A stretch of 64,000 nt of DNA. It comes from Triatoma infestans (Eukaryota; Arthropoda; Insecta; Hemiptera; Reduviidae). The position numbers were made by a program, and so were the translations under genes. Positions 30,011 through 41,230 of this stretch are shown here, piece by piece (within the stretch, counting starts at the first letter, position 1; each line of letters starts with the position of its first letter). The notes below the pieces were generated by a model. It was not told where the DNA came from. It saw only the letters and a list, made by a program, of their open reading frames with translations, and made no database searches. The stretch is taken from the NCBI GenBank assembly GCA_011037195.1, contig JAAEAF010001540.1, positions 1-64,000 on the forward strand, read 5' to 3'.

Positions 30011-30797
30011 TCCAGCTCTGCGGAATCAACCACCACAACAATTAATATTATTATTATCATTAATTATTGTTATTATTATTATTGCGCACCACTTCTTATG
30101 TCATTGGCAATTTCCAATTAATTTCGCCAAACTTTAATTCCTCCAAAAAATTCTACTACAATTACTACAATTCCAAAATTGTTTTCTCAATTATACAAGT
30201 GAAACAGGGGCCAAAGCAGAACTATCATTTATATTTTCTTAATTACTTTATGCCCTTAATTATACTGGATTTGGTAACTGCCCTTCATTTGTTTAAATTC
30301 AACCATGATTGTTAGAATATACATCACAAATTACGATAACTATTTTATTTTTACCATCCTTTCTTCAAATTACAAGTCACATTCACTTATTATTCTCCGA
30401 GATTTCTTTTAAAAACGGTACGCTCCATATTGTTTAAGCATTTTGCCCACTGAAGCTTCAATTTGCAACTTTCATCTTTCAGCAGACCCTAGAAGGTTTG
30501 CTAATTTCTATGATTTATTATTCTATATTTTCTCTTTTGCTGTGTAAACTCATAGTATCTGCTTCAAAAGCAGAAACTTGCATACTGAATGCTATCATTA
30601 ATGAAGCCTTTTTATTAATGATTAATTTTTCTATGTTTAGCCTCTTGCCAATCGCATTTCTCCATGCTCAGGTTTGGGCCCGCTTTTAATTGGTAATCAC
30701 CGCAACTATAATTTATCTATTTAATCAATGCTATTCTGCCAATGAATTGCGACAATTCGAATTACCTTTTGCCTTGAATTTTACATTAATTACCTCT
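30011..30797. other. AT-rich non-coding sequence, nothing recognised
   Basis: Short ATT tracts lie near 30045-30085. The two short plus-strand frames (30067-30315 and 30498-30689) resemble no known family. Confidence 0.4.
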
Positions 30798-31146
30798 TGT
30801 AACAACCGAGCAGAGCGTACCGCCATCGATGGGTAGCGAATGCGACCTCCAGCTCTCCACGAACAATGTATAAGGAGTTACACAAGTCAGCCGCGAACGA
30901 GTACGACAAGGACAGCCGGCCCTAGTGCGCTAGCAACCCTACATACTTGGGAAGAACTAAGTATATGCTGAACTCTCACTCTCCCTCAAGAGGACGTTTT
31001 CAACTAAGGGGGAACTAAGGTTGCTCTCTCCCTCAACAGGATCATCATCAGTCTATATCAAGACTAAGCTTTATTTTATCAATATACTTTGTTCAAAACC
31101 AACCTCGAAGTGTTTTTTCTTTACAAGGAACCCCATCTTAGCCACA
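30798..31146. mobile_element. Solo LTR, family S2
   Basis: A 349-bp sequence starting TGTAAC and ending GCCACA, flanked by a perfect 4-bp target duplication, CTCT, at 30794-30797 and 31147-31150. It is GC-richer than its surroundings and has an LTR-like 3' half. No internal sequence adjoins it and no second copy was found in the window. Confidence 0.65.
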
Positions 31147-31150
31147 CTCT

Positions 31151-32030
31151 AAACACATAACTACTACAGCTTAGCTTCTGCTCAGCTAACTTGTTATATT
31201 CTTGATATTTCCATTTCAGACACACAGCCACCAAAAATAATTCATCTCTCTCCGTAAAACAATGGAACAGCAATATTTACTCGCTCTACGAAAGAATACC
31301 AATGGTATTCTTCTTTTGATTTCATTCACAATTTATTATAATTGATTGGTGTCCCATCAATTTAATTCTTATTTGTAAAACATTTTCTAAAAATAAGTTG
31401 TTGTTTCATATATGTCCGTCCCTCTTCACTCTTTATCAAACTTTCCCGTCTTCATAAAGAATTAAGAGCAAAGGCAGTCTACTTCCCGGCTTGAATGAAT
31501 TACTCAAGCTTCCCGCCGGAGATATCATTAATAATAAAATTTTTTGTACATATTCATCACCGATAAAAATAAATTGAAGTGTATAGTATAGTTTTTCGGC
31601 ATTTACGAAAATATACTTTGTACAGAATGAAATGTATTTAATTAAAATATTATAGATTCTTCCAAACTAACTTCCAGAATAGTTAATCTTATATTAAGTA
31701 AAAACAATATAAGATATTTACATAATAGATAAAATGTATTATTCAACTCATGAAACTGTGCTTTCTGCTACTAACAATCTAATTAGCGAAGTGTGGATTT
31801 CGTTTGTTATATTAATATTCAGAGTGTTATACAGTGTGAGAAGTTTGTACAAAGTTTTAACGCAGTCTCTGGCCACAGACAGGATGGGTAGTTAATTTCA
31901 GCGGCATGACGATCGTCTTTCTGCTTTAAATACACACAGTGTATGGCCAATCACATTATATCTTACATCTTAAAACACCAAGAAAGAATAATTTTGAAAA
32001 TTTGAATTTAAATCAAGATAACAAAAAAAA
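31151..32030. other. AT-rich non-coding sequence, nothing recognised
   Basis: No ORF, repeat or RNA gene could be supported in this stretch. Confidence 0.4.
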
Positions 32031-32800
32031 AAAAAAAATCTGATGCGAAACACTCTCTTACTGACAGACTTTCTCTTACTGAAATTTACATAGTTATTGT
32101 TCACAAATTTATTTCAATTTGGAATTTTAAATGCTAAACTTTAAAGGCTTTGTAGTGGAAGAAATAAATGAAAGAAAATAAGATTTTGAAATTAGTTAGT
32201 GAAATAATTTTGTGAAATTTAGCTAGTTCGAATAGTTATATTAGTGAAGGGGAAAGAACCAGGTACTATAATTTAGGTCAATGCTACTGAAGAGACAAAG
32301 GGACAAGAAACGTTAGGATAAGACAATACACTCCCTCCAGACATACCAGCATTATTTGAAAAGATTTGAACTAACAATTAGAAGGCATTCTTTCAGAACA
32401 GTCTTTAGTAGACATTCAATCAGAACACTAGTACTAGGAATCACTATCTTAGCATCAGTGCCAGTCATAAGTTAAAACATAGCTAGTTTCAGTATATTAA
32501 TAAGCATATTACTGTGTTATTGAAAAGTATTTAAATATCTTTAAAGATAATATATTTAATTTAATCTACCAGTGTTTTCTTAATTATTCTTATTACTTCT
32601 CTTTTCTTTGAACATACACATAAGCCCTTTACTAAACCGCTCACTCCACAAGCTACTACTACTACTACTACAACAACAAAACAACACCAATAGCATTTCA
32701 GCTTCAATTTGTAAAGTACAGTTGGAAGAAATTAAGTTAACAATGACATTTAAGGGAAGCATGACCTACTAGCATAATTAATTAATTAATCGTAATTATG
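32031..32800. repeat. Fragmented copy of the 46540-47430 repeat complex
   Basis: The left part carries an end of the 1-kb repeat (ATCTGATGCGAAACACTC near 32038). 32540-32665 matches the reverse complement of 46917-47040, including ACATAAGCCCTTTACTAAAC. The order and orientation are rearranged relative to the other copies. Confidence 0.55.
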
Positions 32801-32994
32801 CAAAATTTAAAGAATAACCTTTCAAGCCAATTTTAGAAAGCACCGAAAAAAATAATCAGTAAGGTAGCACTTTCGATTGGCAGATTTTGATCGAATACTT
32901 CGTCGGATACGATGATACTCACTGTTAAAATGAAATCTTAAGTTTGAACTCTACGATTTTTTTTCCGATAATTACGCACACAGACATATTTATA

Positions 32995-33125
32995 TATCCA
33001 GATCATGCTTTCTTATTCAATTCGCATCTCGTGCTTCCGGTTAAAATTTAATCCGAGTTTTTTTGGAAATTTGATGATATGATACGTTTGCAATACGTCC
33101 TCTGTTAGTAATAAAGGAAAGTAAA
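32995..33125. repeat. Fragment of the ACTTCCGGT repeat family
   Basis: TGCTTCCGGTTAAAATTTAATCCGAG and GATACGTTTGCAATACGTCCTC...AAAGGAAAGTAAA match a unit start and the right end of the 1-kb repeat. Confidence 0.5.
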
Positions 33126-34045
33126 AAAAAATAATTCTAATATTATATCATTTTTATTTGTTACTTTAATATATGATGCTAAATTATGTTAATATAGTAA
33201 AATAACATTATCAAATAATTGTAGATAGTAATGGTAAATAATTTGTAATATTATGTAAGTGTAGTGGTATTCCCCTGGGTTAGTCCTTATTGTAATTGGT
33301 TGCAAGAAAAATATTGTTATTCCAACTTTCATACAAATTGTCTGCCATTCGAATAGATCATTGTTCGAAAAAAGAAGAATTTTAACAAAATTAATCAGAA
33401 TGCTGCTCTAACCCTTAGAGCTCAAATTATATGTCGAGTAGATGGATAGATAGATAGAGAGATGATAATACTTTATTTTTAGAAGGATTACAATACAAAA
33501 AAATAAATATATAAGTATTAAACAACAATGGAATAGATGCGTTTGCTGGTGGTCAGTAATTACAAAATGTATCATCAATGGAATTGTGATAAAGAAAACA
33601 ATGAAAATTATACTTTAGTTAAAAATAAAACAAAATAGAAATAAAATTAAATATTATTTAATGAAATGAAAATATAAAAGAAAGAGAACTGGCGACTTGA
33701 TAAATAAATGAATGATTACAAAAGTTGAAAGTGAAATAACAAAAGGTAAAATTACAAATATACAAAGAATTGCAGAAGTGTCAGTTGCTGGAATGGAAGT
33801 TGAATTCTTAGATAAATTGTTGGCGATAAAGCCAGGCATGACGTGCATATTTAATAATTTGAATATCTGAGCTATACAAAAGAGAAATAAGGTGGGATTT
33901 TATTAGAGTGCGTTCTCCAAAATATAAGAGGCGAAGTTCTGAGAGAATTGAACATTCTGCCATAAAGTGAACCACGCCCTCCTTAGCACGAGAGTTACAC
34001 AAGGAATAGAGCTCAATCTCTCTCTCTCAATGGAAGGAATACAAT

Positions 34046-34477
34046 TTAGATACAATAACTCTCCCCTAATTTTAAATATCCAACGCAGCTCTTACTAGCT
34101 AGTAGGCTAGTATGATTAGAAACTAGACTAAAAGCATTAAAACATCTATCCAAGGAATTGTAGAATAAAAACCGGTTAGTTGAATTGGCTCGCTCCAGGA
34201 ACTCTTCCCGATAACATGACCTGATATTAGAAAGCTTGCGAGAAAATTTTTCTTCCCAACTAGCAATATTGTCAATGGAGAAATGGAAAGAAGAGGAATA
34301 CTTAGTACATAACGACTTCCATTCTTGGAACCACAGAGCATTACGATTGATAACCTCAAGCGCTATAATTTTAAGATATCTGTAGTCGGGGTATTTCAGG
34401 ATCTTAAGAACGTAATTGAAATGTAGCTTATGGGTGTATATCAGTAACGGATCAACCGAAGTCTCCAAGTAGAGCAT
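34046..34477 (-). pseudogene. LINE ORF segment between RT and C-terminal finger
   Basis: A 143-codon continuation of the LINE ORF with no catalytic motif, typical of the helical region after RT in CR1/L2-like elements (YVLKILKYPDYRYLKIIALEV, WFQEWKSLCTKY). It is placed by its position between the RT core and the Cys/His end. It ends in a stop and resumes in another frame at 34002. Confidence 0.65.
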
Positions 34478-34515
34478 ATAATTTGGAGTATAAGATGGTA
34501 AAGCAAATAATTCTC

Positions 34516-35268
34516 TTATAAAGATACGCTGGATTTTTTAATTTGCTTGTACTTCCTATATCCCCAAACCTGACAAGTAACAAAGTATGGAACTGCAGAC
34601 CGCATTAAAAACTTAAGTTTCGCTGATAGTGGAACCAAATCTTGACAAATAAAATCTGACCATATACGGTTGAGGGCAAATTTAGAAGAAGAAACTTTTT
34701 GTCCCAAATGAGGAGTTAATGAAAGTCGAGAAGACAGTGTAACACCGAGGTACTTACAATCATTAACCACGTCAAGAGGGACACCTTTGTAAAACCATTT
34801 TTCTCTAGAAGCCAGTTTGCCACCCCTTCTAAAAACCATTACCTTGGACTTGTTCAAATTGACTGTTAAGTTCCACTGATCACAATAATCTGCTAGGACG
34901 TTTATGTTCCTCTGCAGGCTAGTAGCATTATCAGAAAGAAACACAACATCGTCAGCATACATAAGTACCTTGGTTATTGTACCCCCAACTCTAACATCTG
35001 ATTCTAAACACGACGACAGATCATCTAAGAAAATGGAGAAAAGAAGAGGACTAAGAATACACCCATGCCTAACACCCGAACCCATCTGAAACCAGTTGGA
35101 AATCCCCTCCCTACCTCTAACTGCTGAGATTGAATTATTATATAAGGATTCAATAATATTAATAAATTTAGAACCTTGCACAGTGGCAATATCATAACCA
35201 ATGTGTCGAGTAAAAAGGCCATTATGATTATTGCTTTCTATGGTGATTTTTGAATGTATAAATGCCAC
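34516..35268 (-). pseudogene. LINE reverse transcriptase, core domain
   Basis: A 250-codon open segment with MGSGVRHGCILSPLLFSIFLDDL (substrate-binding block), VLMYADDVVFLS (intact YADD catalytic box), NLNKSKVMVF and CKYLGVTLSSRLSL. The N-terminal fingers (the NYRPIS-type block) are missing because the element is truncated at about 35275, so it cannot be a complete enzyme. A frameshift separates it from the downstream part. Confidence 0.88.
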
Positions 35269-35279
35269 AGTCTAAAGTA

Positions 35280-36540
35280 TAATTAATCTTAGTTCTATGG
35301 GTATTTCCTTAAACACTGGCTGTCTGCTACTTTGAATTGTACAACCCAGGTCACAAATATTGAACCGATACACTATGTTCCGTATCTTAGTAGATTATTT
35401 TGATCACAGTTCTCATAGTTCTAATTGAAAAATTCACTTAGAAGTAGGAATTTCTACAGAATGCCTTGTAACCTTTAGTATTATACAGTAATGGAACCAA
35501 AATTGTTCTGATCGACAGCTTACAATAATCTAACGATTCAAAGCGGCTGTTTTAAAAAATTACAGTATGGAGGACCATCATTTAATGATGAACCCAGATT
35601 AAATATAGGTCAGTTTTAATTAATTTAAAATCCACACCTAAAACACCCACAGATGAAAATGTGATGATCGTGCTATGCGTTCATTTTCAAAATAGTAACT
35701 TCACCTAACGAGATATTCAGCATTCATCCCTTAATGAACCTCTGAAGGTAAGGAAACTTGTAAGCAAATAGGTTCCCACAATATAACAGATCACAAAATA
35801 ACCTTGATGGAAAAAATTGATCAAGAGGCTGCTCAAGAACCCCTAATAATTTAACAGGATTATAATTGGATCAATAATAATTATTCTTAATTTTACTATT
35901 CACAATGATCACAATTAAATATCGGAAACATCGTAAAAATGTGAGGTTCAAATGAGATTTTGTCATCATAAAATTGCTGTGCAGAAAACTTGCCTGTTGT
36001 AGATAATATAATTGGCTAAAAAAATATATAAACGAAAAACAAATTATTAACACTTATTACAATATTGTGATTAATTCTAGGAAAATGTTGATCATTTGAA
36101 TATAAGAAACTAATAGAAAAGTTCTTGTAAATGGAATAAAGGAGAGTAGGAAAGGCAAGTAGCAATCTAGCAAGAGACTGTAAGTGAGTGGATGACAATC
36201 CCTTGTGGTTAGGGAGTCTGTCTGTACTGAAATGTTGTGTCTGTTGTGCGACAACCAGGGGACAGGATATAATTGTCCAACCTGAATCATTTCCAGCTGT
36301 TTACACATATCCCTCTAGGGATGTTGGACATCTTTATCTTTATATATATATATACTTCTCTTGAAATCTCATTTACTTTTACTTCATACCCTTTCGTTTC
36401 TCTTGAAGAGAACTTTCATGCCCTCTCAACTGCTTCTAAATCATTCGAGCAATTTTTGTTATTCATATATTCCTTTTATCCTTTTTAAGGAGTATGATAT
36501 ATTATATATATAAAATATTAAGCGATTTGTGTCACGATTA
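35280..36540. other. AT-rich non-coding sequence, nothing recognised
   Basis: Several short overlapping frames at 35871-36488 have no similarity I can name. A TA-rich tract lies near 36340-36357. Confidence 0.4.
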
Positions 36541-36544
36541 TGGT

Positions 36545-36965
36545 CACGATTTTGTGAAATGCGTTAATATTGTAAATACGCTGAACGGATTTTCAGGCTG
36601 ATTGGGTACCATTTGGCATAGAATTTTCTTGCGAACGTTAAGGGGTGAGTTCCCATCAAGAAGGTTAGGCATAACTGGCACACCATGCACGTCTGTTCAT
36701 GGCAAATAATTATTTATCAATAATTCATTATTTTAATCCTAATATTTCTTTGTCCATATTTTCTTTTCATTCTCCGATAAGGTGACAAGTTTCAACATAG
36801 TAATGCAAACATTTTGGAGAAATGAATGAACGTACACACATCGTGCACGCGTACTCCGACATTTTCTAAAAACCATAGAAAAATATCTTAAAACGTATCT
36901 CATTCCTGTATGTATTCAATTTCCACAAAAACTGATACGATCGCAATACTTTTTCTTACTAAACA
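36545..36965. repeat. Fragment of the ACTTCCGGT repeat family, right-end part
   Basis: The GATACGATCGCAATACTTTT...CTTACTA end near 36936-36962 matches the right ends at 50525-50560 and 57290-57330. The upstream part is diverged. Confidence 0.4.
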
Positions 36966-37599
36966 TAAGAGGAAAAAAAACAAATTTTATTATTAGTAAA
37001 ATAACATTTATTCATACAAAACTTCGACTCTTGTATGAAGTAGAGTAATGTAGAACATGAATAATTTAAACTTTCAGCTTCCGTTAAAACATTTTGATTT
37101 GTGAATATTCATAAGAAAACTTCACCACATCTGTTGTACAGGTGTATGGATTTTGTAGGGAGATATATTTTTAGGACGTCTCACAGAAATCTAATTAATA
37201 CAAATACAGCTTACTGTTCTTTTATAAAAATGCGTTTAAGCTATGTTTTTTTTTTTAACTTTTTTTCCATAACTTTCTAACTTTTTCACACTATCAACAC
37301 TTCCTTAACAAACTCGCAAGACAGCGCCATCATCTGTGCAACAGATACATTTGTGCCTCTAACATTGCTGAGGCTAGTCATCAATTTGGGGAACACTTCG
37401 TGGTAAATCAGTCATCATTATTAACCAGTTTATCTGTACATCATTTTATTTCACTACAATTACTAAACTCATGTTTCTAGAGATAATGAAGTCAGCCTAG
37501 AAATTGAAATAAGGATGTTGCTGGCTAATAGATACTACTATAAGCTCAGTAATCTTATGAAGAGCAAACTAGTAGCGAGGGTTACAAAGATACTCCTCT

Positions 37600-38060
37600 A
37601 CTGTTAAAACACTTCTCCGCCCTGTCCTTACAAAATCTCCCGAGTAAATCAGATGAAGAAATGCTGTTAACTTTCGAGAGGAAAATCCTTCGCAGAATTT
37701 ATGGCCCAGTAAAGGAATGTACAACCTGGCGAAAGCGCACAAATCAGGAAGTGATTCTGATTCCGCTCTATCGTTAATCTGTTGTTGTGCAAATAATAAA
37801 GCTGGGCAGTTGGTTAAGATGGGTAGGACATGTTCATAATATTGATTGTACCGAAGTCCCCCCCCAAAAAAAACATTTTGGATGCAAGATTGGACCCATT
37901 AGAAAATTGGGTTCGGCCTAGGCTGTGTTGGATTGCTGGTGTACCGGAGGATGCCAGAACTATGCTTGGCATCCGGAACTGGAAGGCTACAGCAATGAAT
38001 CGTGTCAAGTAACGAAAGAGTGTCGAGAAGGCCAAGGCTCACTAGTGAGTATTAGCGCTT
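37600..38060 (+). pseudogene. RTE-like LINE 3' fragment
   Basis: In two frames it encodes EEMLLTFERKILRRIYGPVKE, then RPRLCWIAGVPEDARTMLGIRNWKATAMNRVK and VEKAKAH. These align block for block with the C-terminus of the RTE-like ORF at 42732-43844 (FERKILRRIYGPVRDWETWRRR, and GRPKLRWADGVTEDSRVMLGARNWRAAALNRE), so it is a second, older copy of that family in the opposite orientation. No RT core is present. Confidence 0.85.
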
Positions 38061-38109
38061 CGCCAACAGTCTACTCTCGCCAAGTCTGCTTCATTATTCT
38101 GTAAGTGTG

Positions 38110-38960
38110 TGTGTGTGTTTGGCTATTTCTATTTCCTCTCTCTACTTTATCTGATTAATTTTTTTTAAAGTAATTTATGTTTATTTATTATCTGTAATGG
38201 GGGTAAAAGTGCAATTAGGGAAAAATTTATTTAATTGATATGGTTAATGATTGCAAATACCTTGGTAAAATTTATATCCTACCAAACATTTAAACAAGGA
38301 AAGATGGGTCCAAATATTAAATGGCACAACTTTATCCAAATCACAAACTAACTTGTTTTTATTTAATTTTCTTTCTTTTTTTTTCATGAAATAAACAAAT
38401 TAGTTACAAAATATTTCACAATAATTACAGAAAAGTTTATCGTTAAAGGCTTTACAAACGAAGGTGATATTTTCAGGTAAAAAATTGTAAAGATAACAAG
38501 CGTTTCAATTTTTTTATCCAGTTCCGATTGAGTTCTTTTCAAAAATAGAATATTGTTGATGTGGTTAGTACAGTTATGAGAGGGAAATACAGAAGTAGTG
38601 TGTGAAAAGGAAGAGCAGCTATCGGCTGCTTTTCACACTGTTGCCAATTACTCGCCATACATCTAGCCCCCCCCCCCCCGTGTATATATATGGGTGTGTT
38701 CTGTGCGCGTGGTGACAAGTTCCTTCTTTTCTAACATTTAGTGGATCTTTATATCTAACATATTTCCACAAATATACGCTACATTATTTTGTTACATTAG
38801 ATTTTATATCGCTATAATTTATTTGAAATAAAGTTCTTTAAATGGTTTCATTTCTAATAATAATAACTCTTGATAAATTTTGCAAGAACATGTGTTGTAA
38901 AATAATACAAAATAATAATGAAAATTCGGAGTGAAAAAACTTTCTAATTGCACAATAAGT
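38110..38960. other. AT-rich non-coding sequence with a poly-C run
   Basis: No gene was recognised. A run of C residues (about 38666-38679) is followed by TGTATATATATGGGTG. The minus-strand frame at 38819-39130 runs across copy 8 of the structured motif and is not considered a gene. Confidence 0.45.
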
Positions 38961-38969
38961 TTGTAGGTT

Positions 38970-39050
38970 GAGTTTCCAGGTGTAATGACACTGAAAAGGC
39001 TCATTGTAATATGGGCGAAACGTTGGTTTTTAACGAATACCCGGAAACTC
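38970..39050 (+). ncRNA. Hammerhead-like structured motif, copy 8 (long helix I)
   Basis: GAGUUUCC (38970-38977) pairs with GGAAACUC (39043-39050). After one A-C mismatch, GGUGU (38979-38983) pairs with AUACC (39037-39041), allowing one G-U. Inside are CUGAAAA (38991-38997), an extra G, hairpin GCUCAU/AUGGGC (38999-39016), GAAAC (39017-39021) and GUU. The long outer pairing supports a real folded RNA, although CUGAAAA departs from CUGANGA at one position. Confidence 0.5.
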
Positions 39051-39604
39051 AAGTGTTGTGCATGAAAATAGCCGCGGAAATCTAAAAGAACATTCTTAAT
39101 GCCACATTTACATTGTGTTGTGATGGACAAAGTTCCTGTATACTTTATTTAAATATATATTGTTATATTCTTCTGTTACATGCCTCGACTAATATTTAAA
39201 TTAGCGTACTATTAAAAAATACGCTAGTATAACACAAAGAATCCTACTTCTTTATTATACGAGTATACATTGGTCAATATTACTCAGTACAAGCGAAAAT
39301 CACAAGTGTATTAGCCTAATATACCATCATATTTCAATACCCAATAAACTCAATGATATTTATCTACAATACAACAATCATCAACATTCGAAGGTCTCTT
39401 TTTGTAACACCGGCTTTTTTTTTTTAAATTGTCGAAAAACTAACCATGTGCACAATATACGCGGGTCATTCAATAAGTAACGAGACAAATCGCTGTAGCT
39501 CAGAAAAGGTTTATTTAATCAATACAATAGTTGCTGCGCATCAAGTTGGCATCCTTTTACTTAGTTTCTCATCAGCTATTCGAGAGTATTTCGTAATGTA
39601 AGGG

Positions 39605-39952
39605 TGTTGTGAGGAGATGTTGGTTGTTGATGATGATAGATAAACACCTTAAGATTGGTTTAAGATATATAATTGATATGTGTATATATATAACTGACTG
39701 CCAGGGATTTTACACTTTAGAATTTAGAACTGAACTGAAGTGACAGACTGACGTGGCTAAAATGATATGTACGGAGTGTGAATCAACAGAATGATGTCTG
39801 ATGTGTAAGACTGAATTGAACAGAATGATCTCCCGACTGTCTCTCTCTCTCATATATATATATATATACAGGCCGAGCCTCTCCTCTCTGTGCGAGAGGG
39901 GCTGTTTCTCTCAGCTAGAGTGGATGAGTGGTTGGGGTTCACTACCCCTACA
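39605..39952. mobile_element. Possible solo LTR nested in the mariner
   Basis: A block unrelated to mariner starts TGTTGTGAGG and ends CCCCTACA. GTAAG occurs at 39598-39602 and 39953-39957, but two extra G bases sit between the left GTAAG and the TG. A BEL or Copia-type solo LTR would have a 5-bp duplication. The fit is imperfect. Confidence 0.35.
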
Positions 39953-39968
39953 GTAAGCATAACCTCAA

Positions 39969-40181
39969 ATGTATTCAGTTAACAAGAGTCTGCTCGAGCT
40001 ATACACCGCGGATGAACAACGCTCAGTGATTAGATGTTTAGTTGCAGAGGGTATCAAAGGTAGTAAAATCCACGAAAGAATTTTGAAAGAGTACGGGAAT
40101 AATTGTTTGAACCGTTCCAACGTTAACAAATGGGTAGAACAGTTTAAAAGTGGCCGTGTAATTGTCTGTGACGAACAATGA
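39969..40181 (+). pseudogene. Mariner transposase N-terminal DNA-binding fragment
   Basis: A 70-codon frame matching the mariner N-terminus: EQRSVIRCLVAEGIKGSKIHERI (first helix-turn-helix) and NRSNVNKWVEQFKSGR (second). It binds terminal repeats in active relatives. It stops where the family continues into the linker and catalytic domain. Confidence 0.85.
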
Positions 40182-40324
40182 AGTGGACGTTGCAACTTCC
40201 TCCCTCGAATCTCACATTAACGCGTTAATTCAGCACAACAGGCGTATTACTGTTGAACTGATAGCTAAAGAAGTGTTGGAACTGTCTATAACATTATTCA
40301 GAATACGCTGCAGTAGAACAAGAC

Positions 40325-40576
40325 ATGTGCGAGATGGGTTCCAAGACAACTTACGGACGTCCACAAAGAAACCAAGAAAAAGTGAGATGGGAGATCCTTC
40401 TATATCCCCCCTACAGCCCCGACCTCGCCCCATCGAACTTCCATTTGTTTGGACCCCGTAAAGAGGCTCTACGTGAGAAACATTTTCAATCCAATGAAGA
40501 AGTTAAAAATCAGGTGCAAAAGCGGCTTCAAGATCTACACCAAAGAAATTTTATGCCAGAGTCATACACAAATTAG
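40325..40576 (+). pseudogene. Mariner transposase C-terminal fragment
   Basis: Residues ILLYPPYSPDLAPSNFHLFGP match the third catalytic block of mariner transposases, with Asn in place of the catalytic Asp. REKHFQSNEEVKNQVQKRL follows as in the family C-terminus. The first ~25 residues of the frame are out-of-frame linker sequence. Confidence 0.85.
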
Positions 40577-40972
40577 AAGAAGATGAGAAAAAAGGTTGCT
40601 GGGATCTATGTTGAAAAATAGCTAAAGTTTTGTATTGATTAAATAAATCGTTTTGGAGCTACAGCGATTTGTCTCGTTACTTATTGAATGACCCTCGTAC
40701 ATATTATATAGGTATTATAATTATAATATCGAGTGTAAACGATGATAAGAAGAACCATTAGATTATTATGTCTCGATTTTAGGCTTTATAATGCTAGTTT
40801 ACATTTTTGGCATGTCCGCATTCTTTCATTTCTGACAAATGATTTTTTTTTTTTAGAATAGCGATTAAGTCCCAAATTTGTCAATATCGGTTCAAACTAT
40901 TTATCATGGTTCGACGCTCTATTATAATATTGTATTATTACGATATAGGAGAGAATAGAGTAAGAATACAAG

Positions 40973-41230
40973 AGGGAAGGGATTAGCTCAGTGGTAGCGC
41001 GCTGGACTAGTAACGCGCAGGTCCCGTGTTCAAATCCAGCAGTGCTGCCCTTAGATTTTCTCTTCCTAGGATACTCTACAGCCCTCTGCCCGGTCATGGG
41101 AAGTGTCGTCTGTAACGAGAGAACACTGTCCGGAGGCCAGTAAATAACTAAGGATTACACAGATATAACTGTTCAACTCAGCCTTAGGCTGTGGCCACCT
41201 TCGGGGCGATTGAGTTGTGTTTAATTAAAA
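40973..41230 (+). mobile_element. SINE family A, copy 4, with a different 3' tail
   Basis: The head GGATTAGCTCAGTGGTAGCGCGCTGG has a good A box, an anticodon-loop-like CTAGTAA and B box GTTCAAATCC. The body with GAGAACACTGTCCGGAGGCC matches the family to about 41140. From there the sequence changes to one containing GGCTGTGGCCACCTTCGGGG, unlike the CCTTAAATTA tail of copies 1 and 2. Confidence 0.85.

Larger units (their letters stand above)
33425..35275 (-). mobile_element. 5'-truncated LINE with reverse transcriptase
   Basis: A minus-strand non-LTR element covering the RT core to the 3' end. The upstream ORF (34516-35268) holds the RT core, 34046-34477 continues after a frameshift, and 33808-34002 carries the Cys/His C-terminal segment (MCNSRAKEGVVHFMAEC). 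The 3' end runs into a short (ATCT)n tract near 33435-33462. A related 3' end lies near 46800-46850, and the C-terminal frame at 47990 is similar in type. Confidence 0.88.
39460..40697 (+). mobile_element. Mariner-like transposon with both terminal inverted repeats, inactive
   Basis: The ends CGCGGGTCATTCAATAAGTA (39460) and its inverted partner ending at 40697 are near-identical for ~42 bp and similar to ~60 bp. TA target dinucleotides flank both sides. The frame at 39969-40181 is the mariner DNA-binding region, and 40325-40576 is the C-terminus with YSPDLAPSNFHLF. The middle of the transposase, with the first two catalytic Asp residues, is missing. The last Asp of the DD34D triad is Asn. 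An insertion at about 39603-39952 separates the left end from the ORF. Confidence 0.92.

Noticed and set aside
38819..39130. 103-codon minus-strand ORF
   Set aside because: It runs across the structured motif at 38970-39050 on the opposite strand and has no recognisable domain.
39605..39952. Firm call of a nested solo LTR
   Set aside because: The GTAAG repeats do not sit directly against the TG...CA ends on the left, so it is listed only as a possibility.
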